A stretch of 64,000 nucleotides of DNA, taken from positions 62,001 through 126,000 of the forward strand of contig CABUVL010000004.1 in NCBI GenBank assembly GCA_902495005.1, given 5' to 3'. Shown here in pieces: positions 1 through 9,891 of this stretch (within the stretch, counting starts at the first letter, position 1; the number at the start of each line of letters is the position of its first letter). Under the pieces are notes generated by a model. The model saw only the letters and a list, made by a program, of their open reading frames with translations, ran no database searches and was not told the origin of the DNA. A program made the position numbers and the translations under genes. This DNA comes from an uncultured Verrucomicrobiota bacterium (GTDB lineage Bacteria > Verrucomicrobiota > Verrucomicrobiia > Opitutales > UBA9783).

Positions 1-2157
1 GTAGGGATCAAGGACACTCGTTCCTCTAACCCGATTAAACATGGCCTCAATGTCTTCTTTATCACTCGCAAGGTTCTTTAGTAAGCACTCAACTTCTGTC
101 TTTTTCCCAAGTTTTTCGGCATTCTGAATCATTTCACCGTAATCTTTGGCGATGCCAACTAGCAGGTCATCCACCTCCAAAGTCCCAAAACTTTTCATAA
201 TTTGTGTATCGGGAATGACCGTTTGTAGGTAGCGATACATGGTATCCGCATAATGATTGACCACAAAGTCTTGAACATACTTTGTCGGAAATTTTAATAC
301 CCGTTCATTTTCAAATCCCCTAATGCCGTAGTTGCGTAAGCGAACCCGCCCTTGCGAGGTTTTGAGAATCTCGTCCAGCACCAAGGCCGTCGCGTCATCC
401 AGCTTCTGGTTTAAAGAATTAAAAATTTTTTGCTCTCGTTGGTTAAGCTTTTGTCCCTCAAAGAGGCCCTTTTGCTTCAGCTGGCTAATCATACCCCGCT
501 TGATGCATGCACGAAATCCGTCAAGGTTGTTGGCAATTTTGTTCTTATCAAACGCCCTGGGCAAGTAAGACGCATCCCCAACGGACTCAAAATCTTGTAC
601 CGTGTACGTCTTCGCACGGATGGCGTCTAGTTGTTTCTGCAGCGCAAGCTCCTCTTGCTTAATTTTGTCTATTTGGGCTTGGTTCCCACCCGCTTGTTCC
701 AATTTCTCGCGCTGTTTTGTTCTTCGCGTTAATTTGCTTTGGTTTTCACTGAGCGCTCTCGACTTAACCCCATAAAGATCGTACTTTTGGGCCAAGTTCC
801 CAATCTCATCGCTTATGGGGCGCAGGGATTTTGCGGTTTGATTGACAATGGGGTCGATGTGCGTATCGCCATTCCTGGCAGCTTCGGCAAGCAGGGCATT
901 AAACTCATCCCACTGCCTTGAATTGCCCCAAACTTCCCTCTTCGCCAATTCGGTAAAAGCCTTTAAATTACCGTACCTCTGAAGCAACCACGACTTAAAC
1001 CCCTTGTTGATTTCGTCAGTGATTTTTGTCCCGTAAACGGCAATCAATTTGTTCGAAACAGACTCGACGGAAGCTGCATTGTTGGTCAACACATTCCCAT
1101 CGTTGTCAACAAATGTTATAAAATTATCTACAAGCTTTCTGCTGATATCGCGTGTCAGCAAGGACGGGCTTGTGGAAGTTCGAATACCTGGAGTGATGGG
1201 TAGTTCCTGCCCCAAGGCCGACTTAACTTTTCCACTTAAGTACCCGGGCTCTCCCGCTTTTAACGGGTCAAGTGCGACCGTAATGTTTTCAATCGACTTA
1301 TTGTTGGGGTCTTGCAAAAGCGCCTTGTATCGCTCAGCCGCAAGCTTTGTTTTCCTTCGTAACAGCAGGTCGGCAGATGTGCCAAATATAACACCAAAAC
1401 CGGCACCCAACAAAGCCGGTGTTGTAATTTGCTTAAGCATTTGTTCGCCGCTCAAATCAGAACCTAAAGTTGCCTGGATGCCCAATTCGATGGCACCCAA
1501 TGTTGCTCCAAAAGCGGCATTTGAGGCTGTATTTTGTACCACGGCCGCTGCGGCCGTCTTGTAAAAATCTTTTCCAAAAATGTGTTCAACAAAGGTGCTC
1601 GCGGTACTCGACAATTTTTTCCCGTACTTCCAATACCTGAAGCCCTGCGAGATTGCGTTGTAAGCTTTACCTGCCCCGCCCAATGTTAACCACGATTCCG
1701 GGCTCAATAAGTCGGCTCCAAGGTTGGCCACAATCCCGTGTTCAGCTTTAATCTTCTGCTTTAGCCGAATATCATCAATGGCTGTTTTCAATGCATTCAA
1801 TTGTTCTCGGTTGTCGGCCGAACACAAATCGTGCATGTACTCCTCGTACCCGTAACAGTCTTCGGGCCTGATCTCAAAACTCGGATCTGGCTCGTAAAAG
1901 CTTTTACCCTTAATGAAAGATAATCGAACCGCATCGATGATGGTACCCGACGAAACGTGCGCCTTGATTAGATCCCAAATCGAACTGTGTTCGTCCGCTT
2001 GCGTGTTCGTTTGAGCTTGTGTGGGAACACCTGCTTCTGATGAACTCACTAGCGGCAACACTCCATTTTTCTTCCTCAAGTGCCGAGCAAAGAACGCCTC
2101 ATCCGTTAAATTTTGGGCATCCTGCCGTGTACCTGTTAAAGAAAACCTCTGTTCCAT
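1..2157 (-). CDS. Large internal virion (DNA-ejection) protein, C-terminus outside window
   Basis: An open frame of 719 codons runs without a stop from an ATG at 2157 to the left edge, so the gene is partial. The product is mostly hydrophilic and helix-prone. It has a Gly/Ala-rich, weakly hydrophobic middle (about residues 190-250) and a Lys/Gln/Glu-rich coiled-coil-like stretch near residues 475-520. The start overlaps the stop of the upstream gene (TGATG), so the two are translationally coupled. Position after tail tubular proteins A and B and two smaller helical proteins matches T7 gp14-gp15-gp16, which form the ejection conduit. The assignment rests on synteny and composition; no lytic transglycosylase motif is seen in the visible part. 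Confidence 0.6.
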   Translation of the reverse strand, partial: MEQRFSLTGTRQDAQNLTDEAFFARHLRKKNGVLPLVSSSEAGVPTQAQTNTQADEHSSIWDLIKAHVSSGTIIDAVRLSFIKGKSFYEPDPSFEIRPEDCYGYEEYMHDLCSADNREQLNALKTAIDDIRLKQKIKAEHGIVANLGADLLSPESWLTLGGAGKAYNAISQGFRYWKYGKKLSSTASTFVEHIFGKDFYKTAAAAVVQNTASNAAFGATLGAIELGIQATLGSDLSGEQMLKQITTPALLGAGFGVIFGTSADLLLRRKTKLAAERYKALLQDPNNKSIENITVALDPLKAGEPGYLSGKVKSALGQELPITPGIRTSTSPSLLTRDISRKLVDNFITFVDNDGNVLTNNAASVESVSNKLIAVYGTKITDEINKGFKSWLLQRYGNLKAFTELAKREVWGNSRQWDEFNALLAEAARNGDTHIDPIVNQTAKSLRPISDEIGNLAQKYDLYGVKSRALSENQSKLTRRTKQREKLEQAGGNQAQIDKIKQEELALQKQLDAIRAKTYTVQDFESVGDASYLPRAFDKNKIANNLDGFRACIKRGMISQLKQKGLFEGQKLNQREQKIFNSLNQKLDDATALVLDEILKTSQGRVRLRNYGIRGFENERVLKFPTKYVQDFVVNHYADTMYRYLQTVIPDTQIMKSFGTLEVDDLLVGIAKDYGEMIQNAEKLGKKTEVECLLKNLASDKEDIEAMFNRVRGTSVLDPY

Positions 2158-4112
2158 CACAGCCCGTACCTTCCTGAAATCGCCCTCAGTCCGGCCCTAA
2201 CATTGGTCTTAGTTAGCTCTTCTGAACGATGCTGACGCTTTTGCCGCTCTTCTTCTGACACGTCGGCAAAAAAGTTGTCGTAATTCCATATGTTTGAACC
2301 AATTCGAACAATCTGCAAGTCGTCGTCAAGAACCGGCTCCGCCATGCCCATATCGTTGATTTTGCACAGTGCGTAGGAAGGTTTAGTGCTTGCATCGCCC
2401 GCCGTAGCATAGGTTTCTGAATCGGCAAGGACCACGTACTCCTCAGGTTTTGCATCCTCGCCAAAACTGGCTTTAATGTACTTATCTAAGACGGCACGCA
2501 ATTCTTTCCCCTGTACGCCCGGCATCCCGTAATACTTTTCAGGCGGCAAAGCCGTTAAATAATGATCGCCATTAACCGTGCTGTCTCCCCATCTTGTTTT
2601 CATCACCGCAAGCGCCGCCTCTTGCGCAGTTTTAAGATCGGCCCCCATTTTATAATATTCTTCTGCCAGCCCAGTGTATTGCTGATAAAATGTATCGGAG
2701 ACCAAGCCGTTGAACTCTTTGTTTTCCTTAAAAAACCATCCTTTCGTCATGGAGGAAGCGAGGAAAGCCTTATTATCCTCCCGCAGGGCCCTCGCAAAAT
2801 CTTGAGCGCGCTTTTTAATCAGCTCCGACGACATGCTTGAAAAACTTTTCTCTATTTGCTTAAAGGCCGTTTCAGCCGGAACACCGGCATCCGTCATTCG
2901 ATTCATCGTCAAAGCCTTTGCGATCTCCTTTTGCGGCAAAAACTCAATGAGATTCGGCTTATTGAGCTGCACGCTTCGTACAATGTCACTCGCCGCTGAA
3001 AACGCCACAAAATCGCCTGAGGCCAGTAAGGCCCTAATGTCACTACTCAATTTGGGCGGAATGGTTTTTACCCCATTTATGAAATCGGCGATCAAGGATA
3101 CCGACTGCTTGGACGTTAACGGGTCTGTAAAATTGAAGTTTTGTGATAAACTCTCGTAGTAGACATCTGCTGCCTCGCGGTACTTTTTATCTTTTGGATC
3201 AGGGTAGGCTGCACCCGAGATGACATTCTCAATCATCTGCAATTGATGCGCACCTTCGGCCTGCTTTAAATTGTCTTCGTACAGCTTTGCCAAACGATTA
3301 GAAATTGTATTGAGTGTCTTGTAGGACAACAGGCGCGGATCGATGTTTACTTCATCTCCATCCTGATTTTTGTAGCTTATGCTCTGCTGCCCACTTAAAA
3401 ACGATGTCACAAATGCAGCTTGTTTATCCAATGGCAAAGAGTTCAATTTCAGCTCCGCGAACGATTCGTACATTGAGCCAAACACGCCGTCCCTCAATTC
3501 TTGCTTTTGCTTCTCGTTGAACAATGGCTTAGCGTAAGAATCTTTAGCATCGATTTGTACGTTAAAATCGCTCATCAAAGCGGCCAAACCTAAGGCCCCA
3601 TTGGCAGCAACGGCTTTGTCGGGAGACAGTAATTTGGGAACAATGTACTTGGCATCTGCCGCAAGGTACTGAATGGCCTTTTTACTTTCTTCAAACTTGC
3701 TCTCGTCCAATGCGTGACGTTGATTGTCACGGATGCCAACAAGCCTCATCTCTTGCTCCACTTTAAAAGCAAGCGCAAGCGACTGCCTAAATTGCGCCGG
3801 CACGTCATCTAAAAGCTTTTGTGCGCCCTCATTGCTCTCTTCCTTAAATCGATCGGGGTCGGTTGAAAACAGCTCGGCATTCTCTTGAAGCAAGGCCTTT
3901 ATCTTATTTTGGGCAATGGCGACCGTAATTTGATTTTGCTGATTTTCAATTGTCCTTCTTAAATTATCTTCGGCGGTCAAAATATTACTAATCGACGCGT
4001 TGACCTGACCATCCAATTGATTGTCTTTGTTGAGGATCGATTGAGCACCCACATGATCAACATTGCCAAAAGCATTTTGCGCCTGATATACAAAATTATC
4101 CCTATTTGGCAT
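2157..4112 (-). CDS. Internal virion protein, gp15-like position
   Basis: A 651-residue, soluble, strongly helix-prone protein rich in Gln, Ala, Lys and Glu, without signal peptide or membrane segment. A strong ribosome binding site (GGAGGATAAAG) sits directly before the ATG. Its start lies inside the end of the 199-residue gene (11-nt overlap), and its stop overlaps the start of the next gene, so three genes form a tightly packed cassette. The size is close to T7 gp15 (about 750 residues) and the place after tail tubular protein B is the same. Function as an ejected core protein is inferred from synteny; I recognise no sequence motif. Confidence 0.55.
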   Translation of the reverse strand: MPNRDNFVYQAQNAFGNVDHVGAQSILNKDNQLDGQVNASISNILTAEDNLRRTIENQQNQITVAIAQNKIKALLQENAELFSTDPDRFKEESNEGAQKLLDDVPAQFRQSLALAFKVEQEMRLVGIRDNQRHALDESKFEESKKAIQYLAADAKYIVPKLLSPDKAVAANGALGLAALMSDFNVQIDAKDSYAKPLFNEKQKQELRDGVFGSMYESFAELKLNSLPLDKQAAFVTSFLSGQQSISYKNQDGDEVNIDPRLLSYKTLNTISNRLAKLYEDNLKQAEGAHQLQMIENVISGAAYPDPKDKKYREAADVYYESLSQNFNFTDPLTSKQSVSLIADFINGVKTIPPKLSSDIRALLASGDFVAFSAASDIVRSVQLNKPNLIEFLPQKEIAKALTMNRMTDAGVPAETAFKQIEKSFSSMSSELIKKRAQDFARALREDNKAFLASSMTKGWFFKENKEFNGLVSDTFYQQYTGLAEEYYKMGADLKTAQEAALAVMKTRWGDSTVNGDHYLTALPPEKYYGMPGVQGKELRAVLDKYIKASFGEDAKPEEYVVLADSETYATAGDASTKPSYALCKINDMGMAEPVLDDDLQIVRIGSNIWNYDNFFADVSEEERQKRQHRSEELTKTNVRAGLRAISGRYGL

Positions 4113-4701
4113 CTTTATCCTCCATAAGCTTGCCTTGAATCGACTGATTTATTTCGCCTATCAGGTTTTGCTGCAAGGGCTGCATAAAACTTTCACGAAA
4201 TATTTTCTTCAACGGGCTTTCATAGCTCATGCGTGCCGCCTCAAAATTGTTCAATACCGAGTAATCGCCCTGAAGCTGCTGAATATTGGCCTCCATAATC
4301 CTTTGAACGGAAATGAGCCGCTCAACTTCAACATCTTGCATCAAATTATTATTGCTTTCATCCGACAACAATTGCTGTGTAGATCCGCCGGGAGCAAAGC
4401 CTCTGCCCGCCATGTACGCCGCAAGCGTGCTCTGCGCATGCCGTGCCGCCTTCATTTTTTCTGTTTGGCTCTGCATTAAGCGAAGCTGTTCCCTCTGATG
4501 ATTAAGGTTTAGTACGGATCTACCGTAGCCCGTGCTACCGTAGCTTAACGGCTTCATCCCCGTCTGCCCCGTAGAGCCGTACCAACTTAACAGCCCGGTG
4601 GACATAGAACCCATAAAGCTTTTACCCAGGCTTTGCAGTGTCCTCCCTAAAGAAAGCCCATTGCCAGCTGATAATCCAGCGCCTAATAATGAAAACAACA
4701 T
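4102..4701 (-). CDS. Small internal virion protein, gp14-like position
   Basis: 199 residues. The N-terminal 40 residues are Gly/Leu/Ser-rich and mildly hydrophobic, as in T7 gp14, which is ejected into the outer membrane. The rest is Gln/Glu/Arg-rich and helical. The gene starts immediately after the tail tubular protein B gene and overlaps the following ejection-protein gene by 11 nt. Identification is by size (T7 gp14 is 196 residues), composition and order. It could also be a generic virion protein of another podovirus lineage. Confidence 0.5.
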   Translation of the reverse strand: MLFSLLGAGLSAGNGLSLGRTLQSLGKSFMGSMSTGLLSWYGSTGQTGMKPLSYGSTGYGRSVLNLNHQREQLRLMQSQTEKMKAARHAQSTLAAYMAGRGFAPGGSTQQLLSDESNNNLMQDVEVERLISVQRIMEANIQQLQGDYSVLNNFEAARMSYESPLKKIFRESFMQPLQQNLIGEINQSIQGKLMEDKDAK

Positions 4702-6695
4702 TACTCGTTGACCTCCGCTTTTACTAAAATGTTCCTTAGACTTAAGCTCATCGGCTTATCTTGACTAATAACGAGAGTTTTTTGCCGATCCCAGCCGTAC
4801 AAGGTCCTATTGACAAACGGCTCTGTCACGGGAGCCTTGTTCGTCGTGTCGACCATCTTGTGCCCGTTAAGCGTCATGTTGGAGACCTCTTCGGGGTTTA
4901 CAAATACCTCACTGATGTTTTTGTACTTTCCGATGGAAGATCCGAGGTTTTGAATGTCTTCAATCGGCATCGTCTCAATCGTCATATAAAAGGCGTAACC
5001 AACTTCAACGGCGGCCCCATCATAAACATTGGTCTCAAGATCAATCTGATTGCTATTAACAGGGTAGGGGCCCAAATACTCACCTGAATCCTTGTTAATG
5101 ACATCCACGCAGCTGCCCTCGTAACGATTTAGGCCCGCAATAATTTGCCCCGATACACTTGCCGTGGTAGAATTGTCCAGGTAGCTGTTTTTATCCCAAT
5201 AAAGCAAATCATAACTATCTCTTTGTCTGCTGTATAAAATCATAAAAAATTTATCCTTTACCGGGCAGATGCACAGCAGCTTGGACTTTACAAAGTTTCC
5301 CTCTGCATCTCTTTCCTGAAATATCAGCTTAGAAAATCCCTTGACCTGCTCTCGCAACAATACGCTTGCGAGCACCAATTCGTGATCCTCGTTGATGAAG
5401 GCAAAAAAATTGTTTTTGAAATTGTCATCGCCCTTCCAAACTACGGTCGGGTAAGTAACCGGCATGTCGGCAACCGTGATCATATCCGAGCACAGCTCAG
5501 ATATTAGATCACAAAGGTAACTGTCGCTTTCCAATTGATAGTTAGTCCAATAGACACCGTTTTTATCGTTGTTTAAAAACAGCGAGCCGCCATCTGAAAT
5601 CAACGGCGCCTCTGCATATGGCATAATGCCATTAGGTGAAACACGAGTGATTTTAACGCTTACAGGCCCAATAAACCCTGAGGTTGTAATGACGTACACC
5701 GACGCATTGCAGTAAATTTCCAGGGTATTTCTAGATTGCAGCATGTATATGTGGGCGGCATCCTTTGAATCTGTAAATTCATAAAAACCATCACTGTCAC
5801 TCGCGTCTCCCAAATCAAAATCGTAATTGTCCTCAACCGTGGATGCCATAATCAGATTGGGCAGAGCTCTTGTGCCCCCAAAATACAAACGCCCCGCATA
5901 GAAGGCGAGTGTCCTCGGCCAACCGCGTGTGGCTGAAATAATCGGCTCCCAACCTTTCTCAATTAGCCAAGAGCCTGCGGCTATGGGGTCGGTACTGGAC
6001 AGGTGCCTTTCAACAAAACCAACGGCAAGTGTATCGGATTTTACACTTATAATTCGCACATAACCAACCGGCGTTATACGTACTTTCATACCGGGTTGAA
6101 CACCTTGAAACGGTGTGCCGGCAGAGGCCGTCAACGTAATGTAACCGCTCACCGCAGATGGCGTTAATGCAGCACCAGTCGGAGTGAAGTCATTGGCCAC
6201 AAATTCATAGTAGGGGATGTTGCTTAAGTCCACATCGGACACCGTGTATGTAGATGCACTACTCGCAGAACCTCCAGTAAAGCTTATTTGAAACGGAGCC
6301 GTGTTCTCTTCCGTAAAGATAATTTTGTTTCCATCCATCTCATAATCACACTTGCTCATAACTTCGTCCGTCTTACCCGTAACAAATGAGGTGAGATAGT
6401 GGCCGCTCTCGACATTAAAAACATCGGCTATATTGTTTCCAAAAACAATAATGTTGGTGTAATCTGCGCCGTTCGCCCTCGCCGTGTAATCTATTATCCT
6501 AAATTTAGTTCCATCTGGCGCGGTTCTTACAAACTTTGTACCGTACCGTCGTGTAACACCTCCCACAACGCGCAAGACACAATTTTCGGCCTTTTTCAGA
6601 CCCTTATAGTAGGCCTCTAAATCCCCACGTTGCGAAAGATTTGCGTCCAATTGACCCGCTGTAAAACTAAACTGTGGGTGCAATATTTTAGCCAT
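4701..6695 (-). CDS. Tail tubular protein B (gp12-like)
   Basis: 664 residues, beta-rich. It opens with a motif typical of podoviral nozzle proteins: FSFTAGQLDANLSQRGDLE followed by YYKGLKKAENCVLRVVGGV and RYGTKFV. The short tail nozzle made by this family ends the DNA channel. The central part contains RGWPRTLAFYAGRLYFGGT, also typical of the family. The ATG overlaps the stop of the tail tubular protein A gene by one base (TGATG), the usual A-B coupling. Length is somewhat below T7 gp12 (794). Confidence 0.85.
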   Translation of the reverse strand: MAKILHPQFSFTAGQLDANLSQRGDLEAYYKGLKKAENCVLRVVGGVTRRYGTKFVRTAPDGTKFRIIDYTARANGADYTNIIVFGNNIADVFNVESGHYLTSFVTGKTDEVMSKCDYEMDGNKIIFTEENTAPFQISFTGGSASSASTYTVSDVDLSNIPYYEFVANDFTPTGAALTPSAVSGYITLTASAGTPFQGVQPGMKVRITPVGYVRIISVKSDTLAVGFVERHLSSTDPIAAGSWLIEKGWEPIISATRGWPRTLAFYAGRLYFGGTRALPNLIMASTVEDNYDFDLGDASDSDGFYEFTDSKDAAHIYMLQSRNTLEIYCNASVYVITTSGFIGPVSVKITRVSPNGIMPYAEAPLISDGGSLFLNNDKNGVYWTNYQLESDSYLCDLISELCSDMITVADMPVTYPTVVWKGDDNFKNNFFAFINEDHELVLASVLLREQVKGFSKLIFQERDAEGNFVKSKLLCICPVKDKFFMILYSRQRDSYDLLYWDKNSYLDNSTTASVSGQIIAGLNRYEGSCVDVINKDSGEYLGPYPVNSNQIDLETNVYDGAAVEVGYAFYMTIETMPIEDIQNLGSSIGKYKNISEVFVNPEEVSNMTLNGHKMVDTTNKAPVTEPFVNRTLYGWDRQKTLVISQDKPMSLSLRNILVKAEVNE

Positions 6696-7345
6696 CAGTA
6701 AGACTCCCGTTCTGACTGTAACAAATCTGCATCCAATTCATCTGGGCAGTATTGCTCTACATCCGCCGCACAAGCCGCATCGTAGACCCCATTGGACCCA
6801 GCCCCGTAGGTGTACGCGATGAGCTGCTTTTGCAAATCGAATTGGCGCCCCAGCATTGGACATAATTGTATGGCTATATAGTAGGCAACGTAATTGATGA
6901 AAGTCGACGGCCACAGGGCCTCACGGACACGCTTGCGATAATGGACCCAAATCCCTTGCTCCACGTTCGTGCAAAGCGTATTTCCAGCAAACAATTTGTA
7001 ATTTTTCCAGCTGAGTCTATCCCCAGACATAGCACTGTTCCCTTGCCCATCAAAACGGTTTAAATAAACCGCAACGATAGAAATTAGATCACTTGGCAGC
7101 TCGTACGCGTACGCCCATTGAGGGATCGGACTGTCTGCAAGTTTAGAACATTGTGCGACATCCATCGCGAAACGCCATTGGAATTTCGTTAAGCACTGCT
7201 GGACCCACAATTCGTAATTCTGAGACAACAGTTGCGCCTCGCGCGTGTTGTCGGCAAATCCCTGAATGGGGTTTGCCCCAATCAAGTTTAACGCCAAATT
7301 ACACAGCTCAATTTTGTTCGTAAACGTTACAGCCACCATGACCAT
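6695..7345 (-). CDS. Tail tubular protein A (gp11-like gatekeeper)
   Basis: About 216 residues. The N-terminal half carries the adaptor signature: IELCNLALNLIGANPIQGFAD, then an EAQLLSQNYELWVQQCL stretch and FQWRFAM. These proteins dock below the portal and hold the nozzle. I chose the ATG at 7345; the frame stays open to a GTG at 7378, and no clear ribosome binding site decides between them. It lies between a decoration-like protein gene and tail tubular protein B, as expected for a podovirus. Confidence 0.82.
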   Translation of the reverse strand: MVMVAVTFTNKIELCNLALNLIGANPIQGFADNTREAQLLSQNYELWVQQCLTKFQWRFAMDVAQCSKLADSPIPQWAYAYELPSDLISIVAVYLNRFDGQGNSAMSGDRLSWKNYKLFAGNTLCTNVEQGIWVHYRKRVREALWPSTFINYVAYYIAIQLCPMLGRQFDLQKQLIAYTYGAGSNGVYDAACAADVEQYCPDELDADLLQSERESY

Positions 7346-7390
7346 TATCTTGTTGGTGATGGGACAAAATCCCACCACAATTATTCATTA

Positions 7391-8392
7391 TTAGTAGTCG
7401 ACAACGATCGTTACCCACGCGGCAACCGCATTTGTTGAAGCGGTATTCGTGATAGTAATACTTTGATTTGCAGTGACAAGATTGGCCGCAGTCGGTACAA
7501 CCTCAACTGCAGTCCAAGCAGCAGAACCATTGTTGATGGTTACCGCCCCACTTGTAATCTCAGTTCCGTTGATCTTGGACGTAAACGTTGTGTTTGCTCC
7601 TGGATCCGCCTCTACTGCCGCAATCACTTTTACAACCTTACCATCCACCGGGCAGACAACGGCTTGCGTATCCACCGCGTTTGCATTTGCCCAGAAGTAA
7701 GTTAAGAAAGCTTGCTTTTTGTATGCCTCGATGGTCGAAGATTCAACAATCGCAAACACAATTCCCTCAACCGCATTGGCATCCACCGCATCCGGCTGCA
7801 ATTGGAATTGGTCGGCCACAAACGCACTACTTGTTCCTCCACTTGCAAGCGCAAAAGAGCCAGAGCGCGATGCCGCCGCCGTCAATTGTACGGTCGACAA
7901 TTGATTGCCGTCGCCGTCATTTAATTTCAGAGTGTAGTTGGCGGCTACGGGGCCATTGACGGCAATGCCAAAACCTTTGAGCGCCACATTGGATGGAAAT
8001 TCAAAGGCTTGAGCGCCAGTCCAACTGTGCAAGTCATCCATGTGACGTACAACCAAGCGCTCTCCCGGCAAGATCGGATATACGAATATGCGATTGCTGC
8101 GATCTTGTTCCTTGCTCTTGTAAATGACCATGTAGTCAATTTCATCTACCGGCGTTGATTTACTCGAGACTTCGTTGGCGGCAGTGCTTGTGGACGACAT
8201 GTGGCGAACGCTGATGATGTTGCCCTCGCTCAAGAGGCTGTAAACCTCACTAAAGTAATTGCCCAATACCCCATTAGCCGACAAGTAAACATCTTTCGAC
8301 GTATCGGTGGTTTCGTACAACCAGTGCATTTCTGCATTGCTCGATAACGTTTGTGCCGCTATCGATGTGAATTTTGATTTGTCAAATGCCAT
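7391..8392 (-). CDS. Phage structural protein, decoration or head-fibre type
   Basis: 333 residues, Ala/Thr/Val/Asn-rich and beta-prone. The last 90 residues (from VCPVDGKVVKVIAAVEADPG) look like the Ig-like or beta-sandwich domains of capsid decoration proteins, with alternating hydrophobic and small polar residues and repeated Thr/Asn. No catalytic motif is present. The gene follows the major capsid gene after 21 nt and precedes tail tubular protein A, a place often taken by head decoration or fibre proteins. The N-terminal half is not recognised. Confidence 0.5.
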   Translation of the reverse strand: MAFDKSKFTSIAAQTLSSNAEMHWLYETTDTSKDVYLSANGVLGNYFSEVYSLLSEGNIISVRHMSSTSTAANEVSSKSTPVDEIDYMVIYKSKEQDRSNRIFVYPILPGERLVVRHMDDLHSWTGAQAFEFPSNVALKGFGIAVNGPVAANYTLKLNDGDGNQLSTVQLTAAASRSGSFALASGGTSSAFVADQFQLQPDAVDANAVEGIVFAIVESSTIEAYKKQAFLTYFWANANAVDTQAVVCPVDGKVVKVIAAVEADPGANTTFTSKINGTEITSGAVTINNGSAAWTAVEVVPTAANLVTANQSITITNTASTNAVAAWVTIVVDY

Positions 8393-8413
8393 AATTATTT
8401 TCCTCCTCGTCTG

Positions 8414-9307
8414 TTAAGCTACAATAGCTTCAATCTTGGCATGTACACGAACGATACCTTTATTTTCAACAATGGCTGCACCGCAACTTAATGGGGCGTT
8501 GACCATCCATGAGCCTTTTTCGGGAACGCGGTCGATGCGCAGCATGGGCATGCCAGAGCCAGCAAAATTGCCCTCACCGACAGCCACTTCTACGGCACGC
8601 TTGTGGCAGGCAAAGCATTCGTACGTGTAGCTTCCGTCACCGTTATCGACATACGGCATACCGCCCTCGGGGTTGTTGGCCATAAATACCCACTTGAAGC
8701 CGCCGAATTGCACCATTTCACCACTCAACGCGGGTGTTAAATCCCGTACGTAATCACGGCTTGTAAAATTGGCATCCGAGAGCATGACTTCTAGTACACT
8801 GTAAGGCGCAATGAAGTAGCGGTCTTCCATCGGTACCGCATTCCAGGATAAAATTGTGTTGGCACGTTGTACCATGCGGGCACTGATGCCTTGCGTGTTG
8901 CCTTGGTAATTCCAGGCAATGTCGTAGGTGTTCGGCAATTGAGCTAGTACATCGAGAATAATTTGGTCATTGCGACGTCCAGCTGCCGGCGCACATACCT
9001 CGGTAGCTGACTTCCCAATTGCATCCCAATTGACTTCTCCCGCTTGGAAGTAATCAATGTATTCCGCATGATTCCAGTTTTCTAGCGTGATTGTGCTCGG
9101 CAAGGTGGCCGAATTCATATTCGGAATATCCGCACCCGGCACAGAAATACTGCCGATGCCGTAACCTAAACGTGTCACTTGATACGTGGAGGCCCCGTGC
9201 GCATTGTTCGTGTGGAATATGCTTCCAAGCCGTGAATTCGCTTGATATATGCCCTTAACCTCAGGGTCAAATTTCTTAATTTGAGCTTGTGTGATTGTAT
9301 AGCTCAT
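8414..9307 (-). CDS. Major capsid protein
   Basis: 297 residues with no signal peptide or transmembrane segment. The order portal, scaffold, this gene, tail tubular proteins places it as the head protein, and it has one of the strongest ribosome binding sites in the cluster (AAGGAGAAGTAT before the ATG). The length fits the short HK97-fold capsid proteins of podoviruses. Residues about 70-80 (TLENWNHAEYIDYF) resemble the scaffolded region of such capsids. I cannot confirm the fold by eye. The upstream 270 bases hold the cargo promoter on the other strand and a possible minus-strand -10 box (TATAAT, 9377-9372). Confidence 0.72.
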   Translation of the reverse strand: MSYTITQAQIKKFDPEVKGIYQANSRLGSIFHTNNAHGASTYQVTRLGYGIGSISVPGADIPNMNSATLPSTITLENWNHAEYIDYFQAGEVNWDAIGKSATEVCAPAAGRRNDQIILDVLAQLPNTYDIAWNYQGNTQGISARMVQRANTILSWNAVPMEDRYFIAPYSVLEVMLSDANFTSRDYVRDLTPALSGEMVQFGGFKWVFMANNPEGGMPYVDNGDGSYTYECFACHKRAVEVAVGEGNFAGSGMPMLRIDRVPEKGSWMVNAPLSCGAAIVENKGIVRVHAKIEAIVA

Positions 9308-9544
9308 ATACTTCTCCTTTTGTTAAATGATTTGTAGATTAGTTAGCGTATTTAACTCAAGGGTCCCATCCATTATAAGCAGAAGACTTCGTGGAGCCTA
9401 TGCAGCTGCCACGCTATCAGCAGCTCATAAGGACGATCCTCCTGCAAAAGACAAGAGATGCCTTTTGTTATTCTATTAGCTTAACGCTTTTTCTAAAAAT
9501 TGGGCATTCTTTCACTTTTTTTATTCATTTTTCTCCGTCTGGGA

Positions 9545-9582
9545 TTGACAATAGAGTATAAAATACAGTACTAATTACTGTA
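9545..9582 (+). promoter_or_regulatory. Promoter and operator of toxin-antitoxin pair 1
   Basis: A consensus -35 box TTGACA (9545-9550) is followed after 18 bases by TACTAA (9569-9574). A 7-bp inverted repeat TACAGTA (9564-9570) and TACTGTA (9576-9582) brackets the -10 box and ends on the A of the antitoxin start codon. There is no Shine-Dalgarno sequence. This layout fits autorepression by an antitoxin dimer and a transcript beginning at or next to the ATG. Confidence 0.55.
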
Positions 9583-9884
9583 TGAAAAAGACACAAATAT
9601 CATTTAACGCCGCCCCGTTTGTGGTAAAGGCCCTTAAGGATGAGGCAAAAAAGAGGAATATGTCTTTGTCAGAGTTTATCTACCAACTGGTTTTAAAAAT
9701 GGTTTTAAGGAAGAGCAAAGACAGGCTTGGTTTAACAGATCCAGAAACAGGCAAAATATGCGAAATTATAAAAAAGGAAGACGATCCTGAGTACTTTGAT
9801 GCCATTAAAAACCCCGATTTTACTGGCTGCAAAACCTATTCTTCACTCGAGGAATTTGAAAAAGATTTGGAGTTAGAGGGATAG
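9582..9884 (+). CDS. Antitoxin of a Txe/YoeB-type module, ribbon-helix-helix-like
   Basis: 100 residues. The N-terminus, a short strand (TQISFNA) followed by two helices (VVKALKDEAKKRNMSLSEFIYQLV), looks like a ribbon-helix-helix DNA-binding domain. The Glu-rich C-terminus (SSLEEFEKDLELEG) is the kind of segment that wraps a toxin. It lies 7 nt upstream of a disrupted toxin gene and sits on the plus strand inside the minus-strand phage late operon. The C-terminus resembles that of the second antitoxin at 16135, suggesting common ancestry. With its toxin broken it may act only as a regulator or as cross-antitoxin. Confidence 0.7.
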   Translation: MKKTQISFNAAPFVVKALKDEAKKRNMSLSEFIYQLVLKMVLRKSKDRLGLTDPETGKICEIIKKEDDPEYFDAIKNPDFTGCKTYSSLEEFEKDLELEG

Positions 9885-9891
9885 GGATAAA

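Noticed and set aside
332..1564. Plus-strand open frames of 60-171 codons
   Set aside because: They are antisense to the large ejection-protein gene on the minus strand, have no ribosome binding sites and read like low-complexity shadows.
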